Source: JAXLYX01 sp046351215
GTDB lineage: Bacteria; Myxococcota_A; Polyangia; Polyangiales; Houyiibacteriaceae
Direction of reading: 5' to 3'
Assembly: GCA_046351215.1 (NCBI GenBank)
Contig: JAXLYX010000054.1
Location: 1 to 7,430, forward strand
DNA length: 7,430 nt
In this document: one piece after another, positions 1-5,842 of the stretch
How the letters are laid out: each line of letters begins with the position of its first letter
How positions within the stretch are numbered: position 1 is the first letter of the stretch
Program-made: the position numbers and the translations under genes
The notes under the pieces: generated by a model
Databases searched by the model: none
What the model saw: the letters and a program-made list of their open reading frames with translations, nothing else
Told to the model about the DNA's origin: nothing

Positions 1-557
1 TGGCTGATCTGCAGGTTGCCGCCGGGCGCGACCACCGCGAACTCCGTCCCGTAGGAGATGTAGATGTAGAACCAGTCGTTCTCCTTGCGGATGCGCGTGT
101 CGCCCACGGGGAACCCGGGCGGCGAGCCGTTGCGCTCGTAGCCGTCGAACGCCGGGCTCGAGCCGAGGCCCACCGCCAGGTCGCCGTGCGGGCCCGCGAA
201 CTCCCAGCCGGTCAGGGGCCCGAACCCTTGGACGCCCGCGGAGCCCATGAAGCGGAAGCCCGTCGGCGTGACCGTGATCTCGGCCTCCCCGAGCTGGATC
301 GCGATCGGCGAAGCGCCACGCGGGCGGATCGTGAGCGTCGGCGCGCCGCGCACGACGATGCCGCCGCCCGGTGGGGTCTCCATCGTGGGCGACGACAAGC
401 ACACGGCGCCGTTCAGCGCGCACGTCTGTAGGCCACCTTCGGGAGCGGCCGTCGGTGCGCTGAAGAGATCCGCCTCCGCGCGCGAGGGTGCCGCGAGCAC
501 GAAGGCGGCGAGGACGAGGCAGGGGATCGGCGACCACGGTCGTCGGATGCGCGACAT
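1..557 (-). CDS. Secreted protein of unknown function (N-terminal part, open at left edge)
   Basis: The minus strand reads without a stop from an ATG at 557 to the window edge, giving 185 visible residues. The N-terminus is a clear Sec signal peptide: basic start (MSRIRRPW), hydrophobic core at about residues 11-23 (IPCLVLAAFVLAA), and a likely cleavage site after residue 29 (SRAEA|DLF). The mature part has two nearby cysteines (46 and 53), Gly/Pro-rich stretches and short alternating hydrophobic segments such as TLTIRP and EITVTPTGFRF, suggesting beta structure in the periplasm or outside the cell. A GGGAG lies 10 nt before the ATG (568-572). Another ATG at 574 is out of frame. It is transcribed away from the fasciclin gene. 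I do not recognise the family. The signal peptide and G/C-rich third positions make it a real gene; the function is unknown. Confidence 0.82.
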   Translation of the reverse strand, partial: MSRIRRPWSPIPCLVLAAFVLAAPSRAEADLFSAPTAAPEGGLQTCALNGAVCLSSPTMETPPGGGIVVRGAPTLTIRPRGASPIAIQLGEAEITVTPTGFRFMGSAGVQGFGPLTGWEFAGPHGDLAVGLGSSPAFDGYERNGSPPGFPVGDTRIRKENDWFYIYISYGTEFAVVAPGGNLQIS

Positions 558-685
558 GGGGCCGACACTCCCATGGGCGGCCGACGTCCGATACGGGACA
601 TCGTTGCGGCTGCGGGTTTCGAGCTCGGCCGCGCGCGCCGCGCGAGGGTCGGAGTGGGCCACCGGGCGACTAAATATCTAGAGCG

Positions 686-720
686 GACACAAAAACTCTT
701 GCGCACACAATTTTGGTGTC
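686..720. promoter_or_regulatory. Imperfect inverted repeat, candidate operator of the fasciclin gene
   Basis: GACACAAAAA (686-695) and TTTTGGTGTC (711-720) are inverted repeats matching at 9 of 10 positions, separated by 15 nt. The spacer contains the candidate -35 hexamer, and the right arm ends next to the candidate -10. Palindromes in that position are typical of repressor operators. A second, shorter pair, AAAACT (692-697) and AGTTTT (728-733), overlaps it. The palindrome is seen directly; the regulator is unknown and binding is an inference. Confidence 0.4.
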
Positions 721-727
721 TTATAAA
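699..727 (+). promoter_or_regulatory. Candidate sigma-70-type promoter for the fasciclin gene
   Basis: TTGCGC (699-704) and TATAAA (722-727) are separated by 17 bp. The -10 matches consensus at five of six positions; the -35 is weak beyond its TTG. The site sits in an island (671-735) that is about 65% A+T by my count in an otherwise G+C-rich window. Transcription would start near 733, giving a leader of roughly 60 nt before the ATG at 794. I see no equally good promoter in this region for the leftward gene. Confidence 0.5.
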
Positions 728-736
728 AGTTTTCGA

Positions 737-787
737 GACGGGACGACGGCCTCCGGCGCCGAAACCAAAACCCCCGTCCTTCCGGAG
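737..787 (+). promoter_or_regulatory. Fasciclin 5' leader with possible Shine-Dalgarno-sequestering fold
   Basis: GACGGG (737-742) can pair with CCCGTC (773-778), and CTCCGG (751-756) with CCGGAG (782-787). The second pair covers the GGAG Shine-Dalgarno (784-787), which is 6 nt from the ATG at 794. The two stems cross, so together they would form an H-type pseudoknot hiding the ribosome binding site. A competing stem GGACG (741-745) with CGTCC (775-779) is also possible. The complementarities are exact but short and could be chance in G+C-rich DNA. Confidence 0.25.
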
Positions 788-793
788 ACTTCC

Positions 794-1318
794 ATGAATC
801 TCGTCCGCCCCCTCGCCCTGCTCCTCTCCCTCGCCCTCGGGGCCTGCGCGTCGACCTCGGGCACCTCGGCCCGCGAGACCGCGACCGCCCAGGCGCGCGC
901 CTCGGCCGACATCGTCGACACCGCGGTCGCGGCCGGCTCGTTCACGACGCTCGCGGCGGCCCTGCAGGCGGCCGGCCTCGTCGACACGCTGAAGGGCCCG
1001 GGACCGTTCACCGTCTTCGCTCCGACGGATGCGGCGTTCGCGGCTCTCCCGCCGGGCACGGTGGAGAACCTCCTCCGTCCGGAGAACCGCGATCAGCTGC
1101 GCGCGGTGCTCACCTACCACGTGGTGGCCGGCGACGTCCGCGCGGCCCAGGTCGTGAACCTGAGCCAGGCCACGACCGTGCAGGGCAGCGCGGTGCGCAT
1201 CCGCGTCGAGAACGGTCAGGTGAAGATCGACAACGCGACCGTCGTCACGCCCGACGTCGTCTGCAGCAACGGCGTGATCCACGTGATCGACCACGTGCTG
1301 CTGCCCGCGCCGATGTGA
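794..1318 (+). CDS. Fasciclin (FAS1) domain lipoprotein
   Basis: This encodes a 174-residue single-domain FAS1 protein. The N-terminus is a lipoprotein signal: hydrophobic residues 7-15, then lipobox L-G-A-C with the lipidated Cys at 18; residue +2 is Ala, which favours the outer membrane. A Ser/Thr/Ala-rich linker (19-37) leads to a FAS1 domain covering about 38-172. It shows the H1-like motif GPFTVFAPTDAAF (70-82), the YH motif (108-109) in LTYHVVAG, and the H2-like motif NGVIHVIDHVLLP (159-171). Bacterial FAS1 lipoproteins are generally linked to adhesion or matrix contact; the ligand here is unknown. The start at 794 is chosen because GGAG lies 6 nt upstream and the signal peptide begins there; the frame stays open to 713, but that extension spoils the signal peptide and overlaps the candidate promoter. 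The next gene is convergent. Confidence 0.95.
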   Translation: MNLVRPLALLLSLALGACASTSGTSARETATAQARASADIVDTAVAAGSFTTLAAALQAAGLVDTLKGPGPFTVFAPTDAAFAALPPGTVENLLRPENRDQLRAVLTYHVVAGDVRAAQVVNLSQATTVQGSAVRIRVENGQVKIDNATVVTPDVVCSNGVIHVIDHVLLPAPM

Positions 1319-1320
1319 GC

Positions 1321-1352
1321 CGACGGGCGCGGCCTCGGGCCGCGCTCCGTCG
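1321..1352. terminator. Hairpin between convergent genes, likely bidirectional terminator
   Basis: Left arm 1321-1334 pairs with 1338-1345 and 1347-1352: 8 bp next to a TCG loop, a single bulged T at 1346, then 6 more bp (CGACGG with CCGTCG). It starts 2 bp after the fasciclin stop and lies 9 bp beyond the stop of the opposite-strand gene, so it could serve both. There is no T tract on either side, so intrinsic termination is an inference from stem strength and position. Confidence 0.6.
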
Positions 1353-1361
1353 AGCCCGCGC

Positions 1362-4283
1362 TCAGGGGTAGACGACGACGGCGCCGTACACGACGGTGCC
1401 GCTCGTGTACGCCACGAGCGCGCCGTTGTTCGAGGGCAGCGCGGCCACGGCCGGAGCCGTGCCACTCGCGATCGTCCGCGCGTCGGCCGCGGAGACCGTG
1501 CTCGCCGCGAAGACCATTCGGTCGAGCTGGATGGAGCCCGTGTTCAGCTGGGTGACGACGTAGGCGTTCCCGACGGCGTCGGCATCGATCGCGCGAACGG
1601 AAGCGGCAGCGACGTTGCTCGGCAAGCCCGTGACCTGCGTGCTCGTGCCCGGGCTCGACATGGGGATCCGGTCGATGTTGTTGTCGCCGTTGGTCCCCGT
1701 CGCGTAGATGTAGCCGTTCGAGCCGGCCCAGTCCGAGTAGAAGGCCGAGCCCGGGGGGGTGTACTCCGCACCGAACGTGTTGCCCTGGTCGGAGCTGATC
1801 CGGATCCGGAAGGCAGGGTTGTCGCTCGTGGCGATGACGTCGCCGCTCACCTGGTCGACGATGACCTCGTGGAACGTGTTGGTCTGGGCGATGTCCCGCG
1901 TGACGAACGTCCCGACCCCTCGCGTGTAGTTCGCGAGGAGGAGCAGTCCCGTACCGGACCGAACCAACACGTAGAGCGAATCCTCGTACGAATCGATGCT
2001 GACCTCGTTGTCGCTGACGCCCGTCGTGAGGGTCCGCGGGGTCTCCCACGTCAGGCCGCCGTCGGTCGTGCGCGTGAAGACGACGTCGTTCGACGTGGTC
2101 CTCGCGACGACGTACGCGATTCCCTCGGGCCCGCCCTCGACGGCGATCGCCCCGACGCCCGTGATCCCCGTGGAGATCGGGCCGTTCCAGGTCGGTCCTC
2201 GGTCCAGGCTCGCATTCACGTAGCCCGTTCCGCCGCAATTCATCGCGACGAAGTAGCGTCCGAGCGAATCGACCGCCGCCTTGCGGCCCGTGTTGGAGCC
2301 CGTGGTGTTGCAGCCGAGGGAGCCGCTCAGGACGACGGGCGAGAGGGCCAGGAAGCCGTCGAGCTTGCAGGTCGCGCTGCAACCGTCGCCGTCGGTGACG
2401 TTGTCGTCGTCGCATTGCTCGCCGACCAAGCTGTCCACGAGCCCGTCGCCGCAGGTCTCGACGCCGCGGCAGTCGGCGCGACATCCGTCTCCCGCCGTGC
2501 GGTTGCCGTCGTCGCAGGCCTCGCCGGGTTCGACCGAGGAATTCCCGCAGACCGGATCGGCGATCGTGATCTGCACGAGCGCGGCGCTCGAGTCGACCGT
2601 CCCGTCGTTCGCGACGACGGTGAACGAATCGCTTCCGACGTAGCCGGCGGTCGGCGTGTAGATCGCGCTGTCGCCCGAGATCGAGACCGCGCCGTTCGCG
2701 GGCGAGGCGACGAGGGAGTACGTCAGCAGATAACCGTCCACGTCGGTGCCGCCGAGGGTGATGGTCACCGGGATGTTCCGGCGCGTCGCGACGGACTGGC
2801 CGCCGACGACCGGTGCGTCGTTGACCGACGTGACGGCCACCGCGACCGAGCCGAAGTCGGTGAGCTGTCCGTCGGAGACCGTGTAGTCGAACGAGCCCGT
2901 CCCGTGGAAGTTCGCCTCCGGGGTGAACGTCACCTGTCCGCTCACGAGCGAGACGGTGCCGTGGACGGCGTTGCCCACGGCGGTCACCGAGAGGGAAGGT
3001 CCGTCGACGTCCGTGTCGTTCGAGGCGAGCGATGAGGCCGAGAACACGAGGGCCGTGTCCTCGTCCGTCTGCGCCATGTCGTCGACGGCGATGGGCGCGT
3101 CGTTCACCGGCGCGATCGTCACGGTGACGACCCCGACGTCGGTCGCCGTTCCGTCCGACACGGTGTAGGAGAAGCTCGCGGAGCCAGTGTGGTCCGGGCT
3201 CGGCGTGAAGGTCACCGTGCTCCCGACGAGCGCGACCGAGCCGTTCACGGCGTTGCCGACGGAGACGAGCGAGAGCGAGGGGCCGTCCACGTCCGTGTCG
3301 TTCGCGAGGAGCGTGGAGCTCGCGACGTCGACGGCGGTGTCCTCGTCGGTCGACACGCCGTCGTCGACGGCGACGGGCGCGTCGTTCGTCGCGTGGACCG
3401 TCACGGTGACCGTGCCCATCGCGGCGAGCGTGCCGTCCGTCACGGTGTAGGAGAAGCTCGCGGTGCCGCTGAAGTCCGGCTCGGGCTGGAACTGGATGCT
3501 GCCGGACGAGAGCATGACGGTGCCGTGCACGGCCGAGCCCACCGACGCCACCGAGAGCGGCTGCCCCTCTTCGTCCGTGTCGTTGGCGACGAGCGTCGCC
3601 TCCGAGAGCACGAGCGTCGTGTCCTCGTCCGTCTCCGCGACGTCGTCCGTGGCCACCGGCGCTCCGTTGACCGCACCGACGGTCACGTGCACCGTCGCGC
3701 TGCTCGTCAGGGAGCCGTCCGAGACGGTGTAGCCGAAGCTCGCCGCACCGTTGTAGTTCGCGTCCGGAACGAAGGTCACCGTCGCGCCGACGAGCGACAC
3801 GGTGCCGTGCACGGCGTCGCCGACGCTCGTGACCGTCAGCGAGGGCCCGTCCACGTCCGTGTCGTTGGCGAGCAGGGTGGACGTGGCGGTGTCGAGGGAG
3901 GTGTCCTCGTCCGTCACCCCCATGTCGTCGGCGGCGACGGGCGCGTCGTTCACCGGCGTCACCGTCACCGTGATCGACGCCGCGACCACGAGCGTGCCGT
4001 CCGACGCCGTCACCATGAACTGGTCTTCGCCGGTGAAGTCGGCGGCGGGCGTGTAGACGAAGTCCGGCGCGGTGCCGGTGATCGTGCCGTGGGCCGGCGG
4101 GGCCGCCGTCAGCGTGAGGGTCGTCCCTTCGGGATCGGTCGCCTGAAGGGAGAGCGCGAGCGGCGCGTCCTCCATCGTGGTGAAGGATTGGTCGAGCAAG
4201 TCGGGAGGTCGGTTCGCCGCTCCCGAATCGCTACAGGCCCCGAGGAGGACGACCAAGGACGCGAACCAGACCGCTCTTGTCAC
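1362..4283 (-). CDS. Giant surface lipoprotein: cadherin-like repeats, Cys-rich repeats, Asp-box propeller
   Basis: This is a 973-residue predicted outer-membrane lipoprotein. The GTG at 4283 gives a compact signal (MTRAVWFASLVVLLGAC) with lipobox L-G-A-C and lipidated Cys at 17, followed by Ser. Six cadherin-like repeats follow: 24-111, then units whose conserved Asn begins at 112, 206, 300, 394 and 488. Units 2-5 share N-[DG]-A-P-[VI]-A, TDEDT, NDTD and a closing F.YTV.DG; the acidic residues suit calcium binding. Two myxobacterial Cys-rich repeats lie at 577-609 and 610-640. Residues 650-973 resemble a propeller with Asp-boxes at S692-D694-G696-T698-W699, T739-D741-G743-T745-W746 and S830-D832-G834-T836-F837. 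Adhesion or binding at the cell surface is likely; no enzyme active site is evident. In-frame GTG at 4346 and TTG at 4292 are alternative starts; a GGAGG at 4363-4367 lies 16 nt before the former, but that start would give an unusually long basic leader. Confidence 0.93.
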   Translation of the reverse strand: MTRAVWFASLVVLLGACSDSGAANRPPDLLDQSFTTMEDAPLALSLQATDPEGTTLTLTAAPPAHGTITGTAPDFVYTPAADFTGEDQFMVTASDGTLVVAASITVTVTPVNDAPVAADDMGVTDEDTSLDTATSTLLANDTDVDGPSLTVTSVGDAVHGTVSLVGATVTFVPDANYNGAASFGYTVSDGSLTSSATVHVTVGAVNGAPVATDDVAETDEDTTLVLSEATLVANDTDEEGQPLSVASVGSAVHGTVMLSSGSIQFQPEPDFSGTASFSYTVTDGTLAAMGTVTVTVHATNDAPVAVDDGVSTDEDTAVDVASSTLLANDTDVDGPSLSLVSVGNAVNGSVALVGSTVTFTPSPDHTGSASFSYTVSDGTATDVGVVTVTIAPVNDAPIAVDDMAQTDEDTALVFSASSLASNDTDVDGPSLSVTAVGNAVHGTVSLVSGQVTFTPEANFHGTGSFDYTVSDGQLTDFGSVAVAVTSVNDAPVVGGQSVATRRNIPVTITLGGTDVDGYLLTYSLVASPANGAVSISGDSAIYTPTAGYVGSDSFTVVANDGTVDSSAALVQITIADPVCGNSSVEPGEACDDGNRTAGDGCRADCRGVETCGDGLVDSLVGEQCDDDNVTDGDGCSATCKLDGFLALSPVVLSGSLGCNTTGSNTGRKAAVDSLGRYFVAMNCGGTGYVNASLDRGPTWNGPISTGITGVGAIAVEGGPEGIAYVVARTTSNDVVFTRTTDGGLTWETPRTLTTGVSDNEVSIDSYEDSLYVLVRSGTGLLLLANYTRGVGTFVTRDIAQTNTFHEVIVDQVSGDVIATSDNPAFRIRISSDQGNTFGAEYTPPGSAFYSDWAGSNGYIYATGTNGDNNIDRIPMSSPGTSTQVTGLPSNVAAASVRAIDADAVGNAYVVTQLNTGSIQLDRMVFAASTVSAADARTIASGTAPAVAALPSNNGALVAYTSGTVVYGAVVVYP
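2364..2555 (-). repeat. Two tandem myxobacterial Cys-rich repeats (coding)
   Basis: These are residues 577-640 of the large lipoprotein. Each copy follows C-G-[ND]-...-G-E-x-C-D-D-[GD]-N-x-T-x-G-D-G-C-x-x-x-C. Copy 1 has cysteines at 579, 590, 601 and 605; copy 2 at 611, 624, 635 and 639. The pattern matches the Cys-rich repeat families (TIGR02232 / DUF4215 type) abundant in myxobacterial surface proteins. Disulphides would form after export, giving a rigid joint between the cadherin-like stalk and the C-terminal propeller. Confidence 0.85.
2823..3950 (-). repeat. Four exact-length 282-bp tandem coding repeats
   Basis: The units are 3669-3950, 3387-3668, 3105-3386 and 2823-3104, each exactly 94 codons. 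The plus-strand word CCGTGTCGTT, encoding the NDTD region, recurs at 3011, 3293, 3575 and 3857, always 282 bp apart. They encode cadherin-like repeats 2-5. Repeat 1 (codons 24-111) and repeat 6 (from codon 488) are homologous but diverged, and repeat 6 has lost the TDEDT motif (it reads ATRRNIP). The equal lengths point to recent tandem duplication or to strong length constraint. Confidence 0.88.
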
Positions 4284-4672
4284 TGAACCCAACCGTTTCC
4301 CGGCACTCCCACGCGTCTTCTCGCTACCGTCGCATACGTCGCGCACGAGCCGCGTGGCCGAGCCTCCTGTGTGAGGGATTCGGTCGGTGGCTTCAAGAGC
4401 GAACGATTGGAGATCCGATGAAGTCGCGTGATCGCGGGTGTGCGTTGTGAGGAAGCGTGTCCGGAAGAGCGAGGAGGTGCGGTCAGCGATCGCGCGACGC
4501 TGTCCAGGACGACGGTTCCGCACGCGATCGTCTGCGATGGTTTCGTGGTCCTGCTCGCAATGCCGGTCGTCCGTTCTCCGCGCACGAGCTTCGTCGCACG
4601 CTCGCTCGGGCCGAGGCGACGACCGAGGCTTCCCGCTTGCGCGTGGAAGGCCGGAGGTGGACCGTTCGCTCC
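4284..4672. other. 389-bp divergent intergenic stretch
   Basis: The region separates the large lipoprotein gene (leftward) from the four-helix membrane protein gene (rightward). It holds the relic at 4527-4613, a GGAGG on the minus strand at 4363-4367, and the Shine-Dalgarno (GGAGG, 4653-4657) of the rightward gene. The lipoprotein frame stays open through it back to 4688, but that extension is Arg-rich, lacks surface-protein features and precedes the lipobox by too far to be its leader. I find no convincing promoter on either strand. Confidence 0.6.
4527..4613 (+). pseudogene. Decayed fragment of a paralogue of the gene at 5843-6685
   Basis: Translated from 4527, this reads IVCDG then FVVLLAMPVVRSPRTSF and VARSLGP. 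The downstream gene reads IAYDA, FVVLLAQPVPRNPRTSF and FARWLAP from 5825. From the shared Phe onward, 18 of 24 residues are identical, and the DNA words TTCGTGGTCCT and CGCACGAGCTTC are shared exactly. After 4613 the match is lost in this frame. Another frame at 4627-4659 reads GFPLARGRPEV, which may correspond to GLLLPRGAAPQV and would imply a small deletion and frameshift. No later part of the gene is present; the four-helix membrane protein gene starts at 4673 instead. The match is direct; calling it a relic rather than a shared regulatory or N-terminal module is inference. Confidence 0.7.
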
Positions 4673-5170
4673 ATGACGACGGTCCCACCGAGCCCTCCCG
4701 CGACGCCGCCTGCCGCGAGCGCGATCTCGATCGCGCGCTTCGCGGCGACGGCGTTGCTCACGTCGGTCGTGAACCTCGTGCTCAACGCCCTCGGCTTCGC
4801 GCTGGTCCTGAAGGACTTCTATCGCGCGCATCCGGCGGGACCGCCGGAGTTCGTGAGGCAGCTCCATCGCCCTGCGGAAGAGCTCGTCGTCTGGGCGATG
4901 GTGCTGACGTCGCTCTCGATGGGGCTCTTCATCACCGTCGTGATGAAGTGGTCCGGCGCGAAGACCTTCGTCGACGGTCTGAAGCGCGGCGCGATCGTCG
5001 GTGGGCTCTTCTGGACCTCGGTCAATTCCGGGCTCTACGCTTCGTCGAACCTCTTCTCGCTCCCGAGCGTGCTCGTCGACACACCCCTGAGCGCGCTCTC
5101 CATGACGCTCTCCGCGGCGTTCGCGGCGTGGATGCTCCACCGGCAGGGTGGAGGGTCGGGAGCGCGATAG
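4673..5170 (+). CDS. Small four-helix integral membrane protein, unknown function
   Basis: The product has 165 residues: a short Pro/Ala/Ser-rich cytoplasmic tail (1-19) and four hydrophobic segments at about 21-46, 71-92, 103-124 and 133-156. Loop 1 (47-70) carries charged residues and HPAGPPEFVRQLHRP. The stretch G-L-F-I-T-V-V-M-K-W-S-G followed by DGLKRGAIVGGLFW and NSGLYA recalls small uncharacterised membrane families in which a Gly-rich third helix precedes a Tyr, but I cannot assign a named family. The start at 4673 is chosen because upstream codons in this frame are Arg-rich and unlike a membrane protein. The Shine-Dalgarno GGAGG (4653-4657) is 15 nt away, which is long. Its 5' flank is the paralogue relic. 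The next gene is convergent, 42 bp away. Confidence 0.82.
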   Translation: MTTVPPSPPATPPAASAISIARFAATALLTSVVNLVLNALGFALVLKDFYRAHPAGPPEFVRQLHRPAEELVVWAMVLTSLSMGLFITVVMKWSGAKTFVDGLKRGAIVGGLFWTSVNSGLYASSNLFSLPSVLVDTPLSALSMTLSAAFAAWMLHRQGGGSGAR

Positions 5171-5212
5171 GTCGACCGCCGTCGTGAGCACGCCCCGAGG
5201 CCGCCCCGCCCC

Positions 5213-5743
5213 TCAGGGCTCGGCGCTGCCCTCCGACGGTCGAGCCGCGCAGCGTCGGAAATCGACGGAAGCCTCGAGCGTTCCTCCCTCGGGGAACGTG
5301 CATTCGAGGCGCGCATGGCCGCTCCGGCGGAGGAAGACGGTGGTCTCCTCGACCGCGAGCTCGTGGACACGGCAGTGCTCGCGGGCGACGCGGACCTGCG
5401 GGCACGTGAAGACGCGGCAGCCGTTCGGGCTCTCGACCGTGGCCTGCCACTCTCCGGCACCGTCCCTCTCGATGCGAAGCCCGCCGCGGAAGCCGCGTCG
5501 ATCCCCGGCTTCTTCCAGCTCCCTCACGACCCAGACTCCGTCGAAGCCCCAGTCCTCTCCGAGGTAGCATTCTCCGACACGCAGCACGAAGCCCCCGTGG
5601 GGCTTGCCCGTCGCGCGGATCGCGCCCGTCGCCGAGCCGCTCGGATGACTCCGCAGGAGGATCGCCAAGGCGCCGAGCGCGACCAGCACGAGCATGGCGA
5701 CCTTCAGGCGGTCTGCGCGCTTCGACGGGTTCGCGTGGGTCAT
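5213..5743 (-). CDS. Membrane-anchored exported protein with six cysteines, unknown function
   Basis: The product has 176 residues from the ATG at 5743. A basic N-terminus (NPSKRADRLK) precedes one hydrophobic segment at about 15-30, then Arg, fitting an N-in signal anchor or an uncleaved signal peptide. The rest (31-176) is exported and has six cysteines at 59, 109, 114, 124, 148 and 165, an even number suited to three disulphides; motifs around them are GECYLGEDWGFDG, NGCRVFTC and ARLECTFPEGG. A GTG at 5764 would add seven residues and cannot be excluded; neither start has a good Shine-Dalgarno. It is divergent from the gene at 5843 and convergent with the four-helix protein gene. I do not recognise the family. 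The disulphide prediction is inference; the topology is fairly clear. Confidence 0.78.
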   Translation of the reverse strand: MTHANPSKRADRLKVAMLVLVALGALAILLRSHPSGSATGAIRATGKPHGGFVLRVGECYLGEDWGFDGVWVVRELEEAGDRRGFRGGLRIERDGAGEWQATVESPNGCRVFTCPQVRVAREHCRVHELAVEETTVFLRRSGHARLECTFPEGGTLEASVDFRRCAARPSEGSAEP

Positions 5744-5842
5744 GGCAGGAAACAACGCACGCACGCTCGAACGTCAAGGTGGACGCGATCGTTTCGTCGA
5801 CGAGCCGCGACCCCCGAGCCCCCGATCGCCTACGATGCCTTC

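Noticed and set aside
1216..2484. Minus-strand open frame overlapping the C-terminal half of the large lipoprotein in another frame.
   Set aside because: Arg-dominated composition and no recognisable motif; the alternative frame has Asp-boxes and Cys-rich repeats.
2823..3950. Tandem 282-bp repeats considered as a non-coding or mobile repeat array.
   Set aside because: They are fully in frame, keep protein motifs better than DNA and sit inside a continuous lipoprotein gene.
1869..4286. Long plus-strand open frames (1869-3035 and 3189-4286) opposite the large lipoprotein gene.
   Set aside because: They are Arg/Val/Asp/Gly-rich, lack any domain or signal, and are explained by the G/C-rich third positions of the tandem-repeat gene on the other strand.
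4284..4688. N-terminal extension of the large lipoprotein to the ATG at 4688.
   Set aside because: It would put about 150 hydrophilic Arg-rich residues before a lipobox, which is incompatible with lipoprotein export, and it overlaps the relic and the start of the opposite gene.
5749..5777. TTGACG (minus strand, 5777-5772) as a -35 for the six-cysteine protein gene.
   Set aside because: At 17 bp spacing the -10 would be TGTTTC, a 2/6 match, and transcription would start at the ATG itself; too weak to call.
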